A stretch of 64,000 bases of DNA from Callaeas wilsoni (taxonomy: Eukaryota > Chordata > Aves > Passeriformes > Callaeidae). Shown in pieces: positions 1-13,800 of this stretch (position 1 is the stretch's first letter; each line of letters opens with the position of its first letter). The notes under the pieces were generated by a model. The model made no database searches. It saw only the letters and a program-made list of their open reading frames with translations, and was not told the origin of the DNA. Both the position numbers and the translations under genes were made by a program. Where the stretch lies: assembly GCA_013398955.1 (NCBI GenBank), contig VWPU01006279.1, positions 181,501-245,500 on the forward strand. The letters are read 5' to 3'.

Positions 1-279
1 AGGTGGAAGGTGTTGCAGAGTGTGTGTAGCTGCAGTGTTGGTGCAGTCATAGAGGAAGATGAAAAGTGTCTCTACAGGAAATGTGATCATTAGGGAAATG
101 ATCTGTCACAAAATTCATTGTGATGCTACATTTCAGAACAAAAAGTGCTTCAAAGCTTTTAGCTCAAAAACAAGCTCAAACCCAAATCCCTATGACTTCT
201 TGTCATACAGAGACAGGAGATTTCACTCATAATAATGCTGGGAATGGCTGACAGTGTGTGATGCTGAGTTTTTGAAATG

Positions 280-476
280 TTAGATGTTTCTTGACCACAG
301 ATTCCATCTAGATGCTTCACAATGCAGTTGCTGGAGAATAAACCAGTTTGACTGCAAATACATCCTAGCTTGGTCTCTCTGCTCATTATCTTTATGGTAC
401 ACTTGCTTTTCATATTCCTGCTGTTGTTTAAATATCCAAAATTCTTTCTCAATTTCAGCTCTTTGATGATTCTTTG
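280..476 (-). CDS. Candidate exon of unrecognised minus-strand gene
   Basis: On the minus strand, after acceptor cttatttttag|, one frame stays open for 63 codons to a TAA at 280-282. It is rich in Glu, Lys, Gln and aromatic residues (RAEIEKEFWIFKQQQEYEKQ), like a coiled coil. It needs an upstream exon leaving one base; the nearest candidate at 530-630 leaves two with its best donor, and the gap between them (53 nt) is too short for a normal intron. I do not recognise the protein. Could be chance. Confidence 0.2.
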
Positions 477-525
477 CTAAAAATAAGTAGATTTAATATT
501 GTTTTAGTGTCCAGAGCTTGCAGTC

Positions 526-630
526 TTACTGGTGAGACTTTTTAATATTGCTTTTGATGGATTTATTAATGTAATGATCAAGTTGGCTAGCACCAGCCCA
601 GCTCATGCCTTCTTCATAGGTGAAGCCTTG
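526..630 (-). CDS. Candidate (terminal?) exon of unrecognised minus-strand gene
   Basis: Preceded on the minus strand by a strong acceptor (cctctattttcctcatag|). In phase 0 it reads QGFTYEEGMSWAGASQLDHY and on to KKSHQ, then TAA at 526-528. A strong donor (CCA|gtaaga) at 529-528 could end it two bases before the stop. No family recognised. Phase agrees with the candidate exon at 1225-1572. Confidence 0.28.
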   Translation of the reverse strand, partial: QGFTYEEGMSWAGASQLDHYINKSIKSNIKKSHQ

Positions 631-1224
631 CTATGAGGAAAATAGAGGAAGTCAAAAAGGCTTCTCAACTCGGATAGGAGTTGTCTGCATGCAACAGAAA
701 CAAAAATGAGGTTTAAACATCATAGTGGGCAGATTTTCCAGATCTGGGAGATTCAAAGGATTCTCTGGAGATGCAGGGGTTGTTCATCTTCTGCAAAACA
801 AATTCTGACCACTTTCTTGCTTACAAAGGCCAGAGGCATTTCAAGGACACACCCGGGTCCATTGCACTACCTTTGTACTCTCAGCAGATTAATAATTAAA
901 CAGAATGAATTTTCTGTATTTCTTTTCACTGGCATTTATGATCTGTCTGTCAGGGCAACTTTATTGAAATTAAATGATTTTTTGCTGTTTTCTAATATTT
1001 GTAATTTTGTTAAGCAGACAATTATTTCTTGCGGTTTTTTTAAATTTTAATTCGAGAAATTGTATTAATAGGAATCTTTTTCAAAAGCGTGATAACACAA
1101 ACTAAGAAATTAAAAAATCCATAAAAATTATAAGGTAGAAGAGAAATATGGTATGACATCCCCATGTGTAAACATCTTTGCCTGGCTGTCAGCCCTCTGG
1201 ATGTCCAGGAAGTCACCCTGATAC

Positions 1225-1572
1225 ACGTTGCTGCTTCCATCCCTCCTGCAGATTTAGGCTTCCTTCATGTAGAGTCAGTGTGGCAGATGGAGGTGCTTCC
1301 CCTTTGGTGTCAGATGCTTGATCTGGACCTGCAATCTTGGAAGCATTTTCAGGTTTGTTGGTATAGTGATATTCATCCATTTCTACTGATGCGTGAAGGA
1401 TGGAACCTGAAGCCATTTGGATGCCTCTCATCATACTGTTAGGCAGTGTGTAATTTTCCCAGTGATTGATTTGCTCTTGCTGTAGTAAGTCACCACTTTT
1501 TACCGAGAAAAACCCATGACTTGGTTTAATGTCATGTTTTAATTGATGCTTTTTCACAGAGAATATATTGTA
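1225..1572 (-). CDS. Candidate large exon of unrecognised minus-strand gene
   Basis: Minus-strand open frame of 116 codons from acceptor ttttctaaaag| (phase 0, starts YNIFSVKKHQLKHD) to a weak phase-0 donor CGT|gtatca; without splicing it stops at TGA 1213-1215. Composition looks protein-like (includes QINHWENYTLPNSMMRGI) but stop-free stretches this long also occur by chance here. No signal peptide, helix or catalytic motif seen. Confidence 0.3.
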
Positions 1573-2032
1573 CTTTTAGAAAAGCACAGGTAACAATATG
1601 CAGATGCAGTAATTTGTTTTAATGATCTGAAAATTCCTTCTCCATTTCCAGTGCTTGAGAGTGCACACTAATTGAGTTTGCATTCTTGTTTGTGAGGACA
1701 AGGCACACATTTGTAGAATCTCACTGCAAATACCATTAAGTTAGACTGAAAACTGGGCATACAAAGAAACAGAGTTAATTCACTCTGTTGTATCAGGCTC
1801 CCAGCATACCTAACCAAAGGACTCCTTGCACAGTGTAAGGCATTGGCAGAGGTGTACCACGAAGAGCTTCTGTATTATAAAGTACTATTATAAATAGTAT
1901 TTGGAGTTAGTCTTGTAAAAATACATGCACACTTAGTATTAGAAAGTGAGAGATGTGAGTATGTTACATAAATGCAATGTATTGCAAATATATATGCTGT
2001 CTTCTGGGTATAATTTAAACAGTAAAAGTTAC

Positions 2033-2107
2033 ATTTCCTTTGAAATCCCCAGTGCTTATTCTGTGGAATATGAGCTCTGTTCTCTGGGACAAGTGTTTAA
2101 AAGTTAG
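2033..2107 (-). CDS. Candidate small exon of unrecognised minus-strand gene, 75 nt
   Basis: Minus strand, strong acceptor gctttctcctacag| and donor AAT|gtaact, phase 0-0, 25 open codons (LTFKHLSQRTELIFHRISTG and five more). In frame with the candidates at 3168-3222 and 1225-1572. Unrecognised. Confidence 0.27.
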
Positions 2108-3167
2108 CTGTAGGAGAAAGCATTTTAGAATGTATGAAAAGAAAGTGTACAAATATAAACTGAAATCCTAGAACCTGTAAGGAAATTATTGACAACAAAA
2201 TGTGCAAGTGTGTGCCTCAGCCTAAATAGAGAGGGAGCATTAAAGCGAGAGGAAAAAATAAAAGCTGGGTTATGTTTGTATAAGTACTAGTGGTGTTCTT
2301 CTGAAGATGAAAATCCATCTAAAGTGATACTAACTAAAGATGGTATCAACTGCTATAGATAAAATTGGAAGTAATTATTACCAAAATGAAGAAATTAATT
2401 CAGGAAATCACATAAACCATACTTAATTAACAAATTATTACAATGTATGAGAAAAGCTGTGAATAACTCGATGGGTCTGCTAGATTGTTAAAAAGTAATA
2501 GAAGCAATAAAACAGAAGACTAAAGTGCCTTTTTACAAAGTTTTCATGCAGTCAGCCCCGGAGAGATTCCTGTTCAGTGCTGGAAAGTATAAGGCAACAG
2601 TAGAAAGCAGCGTTGGCTACAACCTGTTAGTGGTGTGGGAAGGGGGCCCAGCAGTTTAACAGCACAATGCTTCTGGGAGCACTGGGGAAGAGCAGAAATG
2701 GGACATGTTGCTTTTTTTTAAAAATTAATGCTAGATTTTCTTTTAGGAAAGAAAAGCTTGTGAATAAACTTATGAAAAAAAGCTTGTGGATGTTGTCTTT
2801 TGGAAGTTTCAGAGCTGAATATTGTGGAATTGACCCAACATTTCTTGAAGGAGTTATGAATATAAAATTCCAATAAAAATAAAAAACAGCTCCTTAAGCA
2901 TCAGCTGCTATGCTAGAGGTGGTCAGGGGATCATCATTTTAATGGTGGCTCTTTGGACTTTAGATCAATGAAGCTTCATTAGTTGAAGAATACTTGAAAT
3001 AGTAATAGCAGAAGGATAAAAGAAAATAGTACTTTAGATGTTTGTACTGGGCAGCAGATCATCCTAGTTCAGGACAGTCTCTGGATATTCTCAGAAGCCT
3101 TGAGCCTATATTCTGTGCTCATAGAAGGTAAATTACAGTCTTTTTTCTTAGATATTTGCTGTCTCAC

Positions 3168-3222
3168 AGTGTACCATGAAGTTTGTGTCATTGTGGTGGT
3201 TTGCCTGTGTAGTGCTTTGTAG
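3168..3222 (-). CDS. Candidate small exon of unrecognised minus-strand gene, 55 nt
   Basis: Minus strand, acceptor gcttttttag|, donor ACT|gtgaga, entering in phase 2 and leaving in phase 0. Reads YKALHRQTTTMTQTSWYT. A further 34-nt candidate at 3554-3587 (acceptor gttttttaacag|, donor CCTG|gtaaat) fits its entry phase. Support is phase agreement only. Confidence 0.18.
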
Positions 3223-6200
3223 CTAAAAAAGCATGCTATAAATGAAAAAAATTGAGTCATTAGGGAAACTACAACTTTCTGGTTCTTTAGTTTTACAAAA
3301 TTCTCTGTCTACAAACAATGTAGGCAGAAGTGTTAATACTTCTGTACATTGCTACCATTCCCCGTACCTCAGTGAGGAAGTGTACTCTTTTGTGGATTGA
3401 CAGGCAGCCTTGCCTGGGAATGGGACAGTGCTTGCTGGCAATACAAGCTGAGAGCTGCTTTGCTAAGTACAGACCAGTGCTCTGCTAAATGGAGATAAAA
3501 TTCAGGCACCCACATCCTGTCACACCATTTAGTTCTTGCAGGCTGCCATTTACCAGGAAATTGAAAGACGTCCATTAGCTCCAAACACTGTTAAAAAACA
3601 GCAAAGAGTTTAAAAAGTTATGCTTGATTTCCCTTATACTGTGCACAGTTGAAAGTGCGTCCTGTGAGCTTAACCCTCTGCTCGTGCAACTCTTCCTGGT
3701 GGTGGCAGAGGAGGAGCAAAACCAGCTCTGGCTACTTCTCTGCCGTATTAGGTTTGCAGGTGAACAGGAGCAAATTCACGGAACTCCTAGCTAATGCCAC
3801 TCTTGTACATCTGTAATCATTATTTGATGCCAGTTCCTGTGTCTGTTCTTACTCTTGCACCAAAGATGTCGAATATGCAGCTTAAAATTTTTGAAAAATT
3901 CAACTGTGTTTTATTTTTGAAATACATATATATTTCAGATGACGTTATTGACTAAGGAAGTGAGCATTCTCCTTTTATTATTTTATAGTGTTAGCAACTT
4001 AAATGTTGTTTAGCAATAAATTTTTAAATGAGGCTGACTGGGTCTATTTTGGAAAGTCATATGAAATTAGTATGTTATTATCTGAAAGGAAATACAATTT
4101 TTAATTAAGCTTCTTAGCTTACCTGAAGTCAAACCGTGTTATCCCAGTGAAAACTAGTCAAGACTAGGAAAATAAACACAGTGACATGGTTGTGCAGGTT
4201 ATCACAGGCTTGCTGGGCAAGCAAATCTGAACTACTGTCTCTGTAGGAGACCGAATTAATCCTTGTGATTTTATAACCTCTAAATTTCAGAATTTCTGAT
4301 CAAGTTGGCAGAGAGAAAGGAAACGGTCAAGGCTTCCTAAAAGGCAATCTAGGTGGCAAGTCTGAAGCAGCTATAAGTTCCCAGTGAAACTCCAGTGTAA
4401 GAACATGTCAATGTTTTCACTACTGCGTTAGACTGAACACATCTTTCAGATGGGGATATTTGTGCTGTGGAGGCATCATCAGAGCTGTGGGCCAGTTTTC
4501 TGGAGCGTGACATAAGCAGGTGCACGATGATAAGATAGTGAGGAGCCAGGCAGGTAAGGACCAGCCCCTGAACACGGGACCATTGCAGTTTAGATGTCGG
4601 CTGCTGAAGGAGCATCGAATCAGGAGCTCCTAAACACTGGCTGGTAGGGAGAGCAAGAGGCAAAAAAAAAGGGCATAAAGTAGCCAATCACGTAGGGCTT
4701 TTGCAATTTTAAGCTGCACAACAGAGAGTAGCATTGTTGGGTGAATGTGCAGAAGGCAGTGGAGCCCTGCAGCACCTGCCCCAACCCGCTCTCTGAGCCC
4801 ATTCATGTGTCAGCTGTGCTTCATAAGCTGTTTTCAGAGTCAGCATTAACGCAGAGCCTGGGAAGGAACAGAGGCAGACATTTTGTCAAACTTACTACTA
4901 CAGACCAAACACACGTAGCAAGGGTTTTATCTGCTTTCAAGTGTTAAAATAATTCTTCTTTCCCTTCCTGCTGAGGTGGTGGATTGCAGTGGGCTTTATC
5001 TACTTTATGTGATGTCTCTATATCTCTGCCAAAGCAAAACTTTGAGCTGACTAAGGGGTAAACACCGACATTGGCTCTCAGCTCTGTCCCCTAGGGTCTG
5101 AAGGCAGAAACAAGACAATGGGAACCCTCCCATGGTTAAGCCACTCAAATCCAACCTGAAGGTGATTTAAACTGAAAAGGGAGTTAGACCATGTGGCTGA
5201 CTAACTGTGATGACTCATAGACAAAAAGAACGAGATTCCATGGTACAGCAAAGCCAGGCAGAGAGGCCCCTGAACAAGCAGTAACACAACTACTGGCAGA
5301 AGCAGGACTTCTACAACTGTGTTTGGTAGTGTAATGGCAAAGCTCATTAACAATGATGAGGTAAAATATGACTTTCCTTAGCAGCTGCAAGTAACTTAAA
5401 ACTGAAAGACAAAACAAGCTTGGCAGTTAAGCCATTTTAGCACTGTGCACCTTTGCACAAGTAAAAGCACTGGCACGCCTGGCTGGACAGCCAATGCTCT
5501 GGCAAGAGGCCCATATTCCTCATGTAATGTAGACCAAAGCCATGGTCAAATAGATTGCAATGGTTCTAATTTGAGAAGTTCCTCATGATACCAAGTGCCA
5601 TGGGATCCCACTGAGCCATCAGCCCCTCATCTCTGCAGAGCCAGTTCCACTGCTACTGCCAGTTCCCCAATCACCCATGATGTGAGATTGAGCAGGGGGG
5701 ATCTCAGCTCCGTGTAGGAGATGCTGTGGCCCTCAGTGCCATTTCTTGCATTCATTGGACAATTCTTTTAAAAAGTTCCATTTCCATTTTTCAGAGAATC
5801 GTGTTCCTTTGGAGTGGCTGTCTGCCCCATACCTGTGGCAAAAAGGAATTGATGGCCTTTAATTCAATTTTCTTTAGCATCATCTGCCATGGCCCTGGAG
5901 GACTGGCTATTCATACCCTAACAGAAACACATTATATCCTTGGTACAGGGTTGCGTTCCCCGATCATTGTATTCCTTATTTTCTTGGAAGTTTAAAAATC
6001 TTTGTAAAGCTTTCTTTTGACCCTGGCAACCTAAAAAAAAGGCCGACATATCTTTCATTGCACTATTTCAGACTGCTTTATGCTGTCATCACTGCAGATG
6101 ATATTGGTCTGTCCTTAATTTCTTTGGGTCTTGGTTATGTAAATGTATATAAAGAACATATTTTATATGCAAAAGGAAAGAAAGCTCATATTGCGTTAAG

Positions 6201-8734
6201 AGTGCAGAATTGATTGGGTTTGCAGCAGATGAACAGAGTATCTGTCATGCATCCTGGACCATGGAATTTCCTACAAAAGAGTCTTGTGCAGCAAAATGGA
6301 AATGCAGAAGCTAGAGTTTTACTTTTTTATAGATTTTTCAAAGTTTCTGCTTGTGACGGTATTCTTGATAATCCTAAATGCTGCAGTCTCTCTGTCTTTC
6401 TCAGTTGCCTTGCTAATGTTTGGCACCATTAAAAATTGTCTTTCATAATTTTAATATGAATTAAACTGCCTTAAAAGTCTCAGTTTCAGCATCAAGTATT
6501 ACGAAAACTAAAAAAATTGACAGAGTTTGGGTGTGAGTGCTGTAGATTGTGCAGGGCTTTGATCATAGTTCAGTTTATCCAAGTACTTCAAGAGTTTACA
6601 TGCTGGAGCAGAGCAGCCCATGGAAATCCAGCTGATCCCACACTTGAGCTGGTCTCCGTGCACCAAATGGAGGGACAGAGAAGGCTCACATGCCTTCCTG
6701 AGCCAGCAGAGTTGAGTGCTGAATTAAGCACTGTCAGTCACCACTTCCTGCTTGTGTGTGTTGCTGGGCGATTATTAAGAGATCTATTACGTGCCAGACT
6801 CTGTAGAAGTCTTGATTCACATGATCTTTTTTCAAACTATGATCTTTTTTAAACTATACTTAATTCCTGCTGAAGTAAATGACAAGTAAGAAATTTCTGT
6901 ACTTCCTTGAACACGTACCAGAAGGTTTTGTCTTTTTTTGTTTGTTTTTATTATCAGTTTTGTGGGGCATACATATGAAATGCTAAATAACACGTGCTAA
7001 ATAATGTCTTCAAGTGCCTTAGTCTAAGCAACTGAAAAAAATTCTTACGTATTTCCAGATTAAAAATGAAAGAGCAGTAAATTTTATGAGGTCATGTGGC
7101 CATACATTCACCCATATTTCAACCAAATACTGTAAAAATATAGACTTAGAAAAGCCTTACCCACATTTGCATATACTTGTGTCTTTCTACTTCAGCTTTT
7201 CCATCTGTCATCACAGCAGACAGTAAATACAGTACTTCCACACTGCTCCATCTATGTGGATGCATGTATACAAAGTGGTACTTGTTTTACAAATCACATT
7301 TCGTTTCTGACCTCCCACCTCCAAGTGGGAGTTCTTGTTATTGTCATAAGATGTGTAATGCTGCTATATACATATTTCTTATTATTAGACATAAGAAATG
7401 TTTACAGGTCTGTGGAATTTCCCAGCTTGTGCATAGCTGTGCCTATATAAAGAGTGTAAAATTATTTGGAGCATGAAATTGGATGTTCTCTTAACTTTGG
7501 CCTGAGGGCTTTCCATGGGTCTCTATACATTGAAAGGTCCATAAAATTCTTTTCATAGATAAATTCTTGTCTAGCATCCTTATCTAGTATCTTTGGTTTT
7601 TCTTTCCTTTTGCAGACCACTCATTTAATACTTTTAAAATAAAAAATTATAATTAAAAAAAGGAAACTTGAAATGCTAATGGAAATTTCTTGCCACATGC
7701 AAAAGATGGAAGCAGAGACTATTTATGTTCTTTTTGCCTTTAATTATTTAAAGAGATACTGAAATCAGTCTTGTTCCAATCCTGAGGAACATGAGGTTTA
7801 GATTTTTGCTGGAATATGGGGCACCACGATCCCTGTGAGCAGAGTGGAGTCCTTCCATTCCGAGCCTTTATTTTTATTTCCTGAAACATTCAGCATACAG
7901 TCTTTTAGAAAAGGATGTTCAGCACAGGATTTAAAGCAAAATCAGATGAACTGTTTTCACCTTTCTTTGCTTGTGATTATCAGGTGGTTCATTAGTTGAA
8001 GTTGATCTCACATCTCCTGTTTGTTGTAATGAAAATAGCAAATGGAGAAAGAGGAAAAAAAAAGAACACGTTTAAAATGCAGTGAATGGCCCAGAGTTGG
8101 GTACCAAAATTGCTGATCTGATTTCAAAAGAAAAATAAAGAAGGAGAGGGGATCAAGAAATCACTTTCACTTAACGTTTTTATTGAATTCCAGAGGAGTT
8201 GCGTGGACTTCGCTCTCTTCTGTAATCCGTTCTTCATTGCTTCTGATGTGACATGAAGTAAGGGCCCCTTCTTGACCTGCTCAGCTGCTCAGCTTCCCTG
8301 AAGGGACAGAGCCCAGGTTTTGCAACTCAGATTTTGAGATAGTGAGAGGCTTTCGTAAGTGTGTGCATGGCATCCTGGGGAGCTCGAGTTCGAGGAGTTT
8401 CTCTCTTTGCAGGCTGTTCCTGTTTATGCAATCAGACGGATGTGAGCATGTTTTATATGGCACTTTCAGATCCCTTGTCTGTGAACTTCATAATTTTAAA
8501 TTAATTTCTAATTGCAATATGCCACTATCTCCACTTTGCATGGGATGTTAGGCACAGAAATAGAGGGTACATCTACCCACTCATGCAGTTAAGTGAGTAA
8601 AAAATGGAATTCCTGAGTAGGACTTGGTCACAGTCCCCATTTTTCTCATTCTGTCTGAGGACAAAATGGATTTCAGGTCACACATCAAATACAGGAAATT
8701 TTGATTAATTTAAATAGTGTAATTTCTGCTTTTC

Positions 8735-8870
8735 ACAGAATTCCAGAATTCACTAGGTTGGACAAGACCTTTGAGATCACCAAGTCCAACCTATGACCTA
8801 ACACCACCTAGTCAACTGGACCATGGCATTAAGTTCCACATCCAGCCTTTTCTTAAACACCTCCAGGGAA
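8735..8870 (-). mobile_element. CR1 LINE 3' fragment
   Basis: Contains the reverse complement of the CR1 3' region: cacagaat, aggttggacaagacctttg, gatcaccaagtccaacc, then ccacatccagccttttctta and cacctccaggga. Old and diverged; the terminal octamer repeats are lost. Confidence 0.88.
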
Positions 8871-10772
8871 ATAATAAAATATGAATAATAAATTCAACAG
8901 GCAGTTTTCTGGAAGATAGTGATATGCATCACTGAATGATTTACTTTTCAAATGATTTTTGCATGAATAATGCTGGTGGAATCTGACCCTTACATGATGC
9001 TTCCTATCAACAATTTCTGTGTATAGATTACTGTGTTTTAAATTGCACCCTAACAAGTATGCAGTTGATTTAGCTGTTGGTCAGCGAATACTGGCTGTCA
9101 CAATATTTTATGAACAACAAAAATGTTATTCAGTAGCATATTTGATGAAGGATATTCAGTTCTGATAAATTTTGGCCTGAATATCTGGAGGAAAAAAGAA
9201 GTGAAGACAGTAGCCAAGTAAAATCACTGTTCCTTGAAGCAAAGAGAGTTTGCTGGCTGCAGCTGGCAGCCCCGAGAGGGCGAGGAAGCTGCCCAGCAGG
9301 CAGAGTTGGTATGGGAACGGTTCTCCACTGAGCTGCATGATTTTTTTCCCTCTATACTCTCTATCCTTTCAAGAAACAGAAGCTAGTTGTCTATCAGACA
9401 GTGCTGGTTAGGATCTTCTCTTCATGCTGGAAGAAATCTGGGTCATAGGAGATGACTGAGACTAGTAGGATAGTTAACAGCATTGCTGCTTGGAGATGGG
9501 AGGCTGGGCCTTCAGCTCATGGAGCACAGGGACTGCTGAGGGTCCTGTTAACCTTGGAGCAAGAAATCGCAGAAATACAAATGACAGATCACTGGAAAAG
9601 GAAATTTTTGTGCCATATCTTTATTCTGATTTGTGAATATTTCAAGGGCTGAGGCTGTGCAGGCAGAGTAACTGGGCACAATAAAATCGAGACTGGAGGT
9701 ATTGAGCAATGGCACATGCATTCTCTGCTGTGCAATAAAGCAGCTAGTTTTCTTTAGGCCTGAACTACACAATCATCAGATAATTCAATTAAAATTTAAT
9801 GTTCAATTTTGTGAGTAGATAAAGGCAGACCCTCACTCAGATCTTCAGTGTGACTCCAATGTGCCCATTTGAACCGCAGGACCTGTTCTCATCTCAGACA
9901 GCAGCTGACTCCCCCAGCCCTAGCATCTGGCTCTGTAACAGGGTTGCTTCAGGAGCACCAAACATCACTGCGTCGCTCAGAACAGCACTCCTTTGAGCCC
10001 CTTACCATCTCCTAGAACTATCAGAAATGTTGTATTCACAGCACTGTCTGAAAAGTGTGATTTTTGCAGTGGTACTGAGTTACCTTGGTGAAGGGAAAAA
10101 CTCTGGGAACAGTGCAGATACAGCTATACATTCACCCATGTCGCTAGGCCAGAGGTACTCTGTGACTGCAGCTTCGTGGGGCTCTGGATTCTTTCTGTCC
10201 CCAGCTGCTACTGCTGAGGGTCATGACACTCGGGTGCTGTCAGTGTCAGTGCAGCCCCAGGAAGACCCCACTACACCTTTGCAGCAGTTATTCAGTGTTG
10301 CTCTCTGGTGAGCTGTTGCTGTCATTTGTCAAACTCTGGTCCTGCTGGCTTGAGTCTGTGTGCCACCATGCAGCCCTGCTTGCCTGCCCTCAGCCCCTGG
10401 CCAAAGTGAAGCCATGGCACTCCTGTGGTAGCATTTATATGTGTTTTATAAGTAAAAAATCTGCAGTGTGCAGCAATCAAGCAAGTGGTTTGCTAGGGTG
10501 TTTAACATAGCAGTGGATCAGAAAAAAATATGATTACAAAAAGGAATAACTCACAGGCAAATGTAATTTCTTGAAAGAAATGTTCATTTCTTTTTAAAAA
10601 TCACTGGCTGAATCTTTTTGAAAATCACTGATTAGAGTCCTTGCTGACATAATGCTCCCAGTAAATACAGAGCTATTGATCCAAGGATTTCATCCTAATA
10701 GAACTCTGGGAAACAGAAGGTATTTCTGATTTCAACAGGCTTTATGTTATCAGTGGCTAAAATGCCGATCTT

Positions 10773-10845
10773 AGAATCACAGACTCACAGAAAGACTTGG
10801 GTTGAAATAGACCTTAAAAATCATTTAGTTGCAGCCTCCCCTACT
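10773..10845 (-). mobile_element. Short CR1 LINE 3' remnant
   Basis: The motifs agaatcacagactcacag, ttgggttgaaatagacct and aatcatttagttgcagcctcc match the reverse complement of a CR1 3' end. Only about 70 bp is recognisable. Confidence 0.75.
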
Positions 10846-13800
10846 CTTCATACTGTACTAAACTGTTTATGGTTTGAAGTTGTAGCTAATTAAAGACAGT
10901 TTAGGGAAGTATTTCCAAGTTGATTTTGTTTATCAGAGCAAAGGACCCGTTTTCTACTGCTTGTGAAATTACATAAAAAGTTATATGCAATCAGGAAGAT
11001 CTACAAAATCAGATAATGCTTTAATCTTGAAGGAACTCAGAGATATCTGTCTCTGAGAAGCAGAGAGCGAGTCAGGTATTTAAGTAAGCCATGGTCCAGT
11101 GAAGGGCCTGAAATAAAGAAGTTTACCCCTGCCTCACACTCTCACCAACAGTCAGTCAGTTCTCAGCTGTAGCGACTTTTTCTGATCAAAACCCTTGAGA
11201 ACTGAGCTGTCTTCTGCTGTTCTCCACAGCTCCCTGTGACTAATAGAATCGGCAGTTGCAAAAACCAAGAGTAGGAATTGAGAGGGACAATGTAATAGGT
11301 GTAAGTTGTTTCCTCCTTTTGCTTGCCATAAACAATATCCATTCAGCAAATCCAGAACCATCCTGTTAGTGCCATTGAGCAGGGCAATATGGAGCAAGTG
11401 TTTCTTTCTGTTCAAGGTAGATGTGGGAAAGGAAGATCAAGGAAGGTACTGCAGGGCTGGAAAAGTCATTACTGAAGTTAGAGGCACTGGCTCTGGGGAG
11501 CAGAGAAGTTTAGCATGGGAGCAACATGAATCTGGCTCAAGACCCTCTGTGCACAAATACTGAAAATATATAAAGGGCAAAGCAAATATTAGCACAGATT
11601 TTTTTTGCACGTAGCACAAAATTGCCAAAAAAAAAATCACAGCCAGTCTTCCATTCCTCATGTATAGGTGTTTCTTAAAGACTGTGGAGAGTACCTAGCA
11701 TTTCACCGTTGAAGGAACTGTTCCATCAAGATTTGCTACTCTCCTCTCTTGCAGACAATTCACATGGTGACAGGTACTCCCTGCAAAGCAGCCTGGACTT
11801 CATCCCAAAGATTGCTGCCTCCCCACTGTATTATATTCATGAACCTGTACGACTGAAAATAATTACAAAAGCAAATGTGATGAAAAGGAATTTAACAGGA
11901 ATATTTCACGACTGCACTAGAGAAGTGGTTTAGCACTAAGATAAGTCTGATTGCTTGGGCATGTGAGTGCTATGGTAACTCAGTTTGCATTTGGAAGCAC
12001 TTAAGCTCTAAACCACAGTATGCTGCACCCTCTTCCTTTTGAGCAGGGTTCTGTAGAAGAAAGGCAGAAGTAAACAGCATGAGAGAAACCACAGAGCAGC
12101 AAAGGCGTTGTTAGCTCTAGCTGTACAAGTGGGTTACTGCAAAGCCATCCTGTGAAGACTGAAAATGTCATTTAAAGTATGGTGCAATTGATAGGAAAGC
12201 CCTCCTTCTGACTGCTAAACACATAGTATTCCTGGGTATTTATTTTAAGTTTGCAGGAACTGTGTTGGCAAAAAGAATTTGATTTGCTGCTTTTGGTTTT
12301 TGTTCTACTTCAGGTTTATGGTTTTGAGAAATTCTACATATCATTGGTAACAAGTATTACTGCCGTTAAATTAATGTTTCTTCAGGGAAATTTCTCCTTT
12401 GCTCTGTGTTTTTATTTTCCTCTGGAAAAATTAAACGCTTATGTTTATTTTGCATAATCAGAACCAGAAAAATACTTTTTAAAAATGGTCAGAAATATTC
12501 AACATATATTGCAACATTGTGTTCCTCCTTGTATCTGTCAGTTATAAATTCTTAATTCCATCCCTTTCTTCTGGGCTCCTCTCATACTCAGTTGCTGGCT
12601 AATTTGAATTTTTCACCTTCTCCATAGCTGTAAATGCTGATTAATGCTTATAGTTTACTCTGAACTTGAGGAGGATAGGGATAACTCCAGTCTTGGAAGG
12701 TGGACAGCAAGGAGAGTGATGTAGAACAAGCATTCATTTCGGAGGTCAATTTTCACTAAAAGCATCCACATCCTGTCACATTAGCTGTGGCTAGGCTGGC
12801 ACTTATTCCTGAGCTGTGCACTGCAGGAAGACCACGCCTTTCCCACGGCAAGTCAGGTCTCAGCTCTGTCAGGTGCTTGGGAACAAAAAGGCCTTTCACT
12901 CTCAGATACATGCTGTAACCAAAGGCTAAAGGTGTAGGAAAGAGTGCCAAGATCAGTCTCTTGGGCAGCGATGTACTGTGTGAAGGAGTTGCTATGGGAG
13001 GCAATTATTAATGAACGTGTACAAAAAGAAATATTTTGAGAAATCAGATGAAAACTATTTTAATTATCATTCTGAAAAGTCAGAATGGACATTAAATCCA
13101 GACATCAAAAGGAAACAATTTGCATTTCTCAATCAGAACATTTTAGAATTTCTGTTAAATTAAATTTTACAGTTTCAACATTTTATTCCTAATTTCTGGT
13201 GAAAAGAAATATTATAAATATTGCCTGTGGAAAAGAAATTATAATGTTTATTTAGTTCTAATTCCTATGATTGCTACAGGGCTATGAAGACTTTTATCAA
13301 TCAAATAATTAATAACTTAGAAGTGATTTGATGGTTTCATCTTCAATAACCACAAGAGTAGGTTTTTATTTTAGGACCCTCTGAAATGTCTCTGTTACCT
13401 GAGAAAATTCTACACTGTAAACTCAAATAAGTAGTTTATTTTTTGACTCAGAGCATGAAAAATTTCACATATTTTTAATATGAACTTTATATGGCATTCT
13501 TTTACTCAATTTTCAAAAAGCAGCAGTTTGTCCAGAAACTGGGAATGTTCTTAGTTTTTTTCTTCCCCAGAGTTAGTGATAAAGAATAAGGTGTAATTCT
13601 GTAGTCTCTGATTATGAAAGCACTTCAGCACATGTGATCCCACCTATAAAATTTGAGAGGTCCTCTGTGGTATAGAATTACTCAGCTGTTTAAGTGTTTG
13701 CTTGTCTATTCTTAGGTCTGCCCAGATTTGTTTATAAAGTAGCAATGGATCCCTTCGTTTTGTGTTTTCAGCAAAAGTAACAGTGACATCTCTGGCCCTG

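Noticed and set aside
4102..4165. Minus-strand exon-like segment with strong acceptor and donor (CTTCAG|gtaagc)
   Set aside because: Most frames contain stops and the one open reading does not match the phase of the next candidate exon at 3587.
4349..4687. 112-codon minus-strand frame
   Set aside because: No domain, no fitting splice sites, and no phase agreement with the candidate minus-strand exons.
12251..12330. Hydrophobic leader-like frame (FDLLLLVFVLLQ) as PTPRC signal exon
   Set aside because: Its donor CAG|gttta gives phase 0, but the next PTPRC exon needs phase 1, and it shows no similarity to the CD45 leader.
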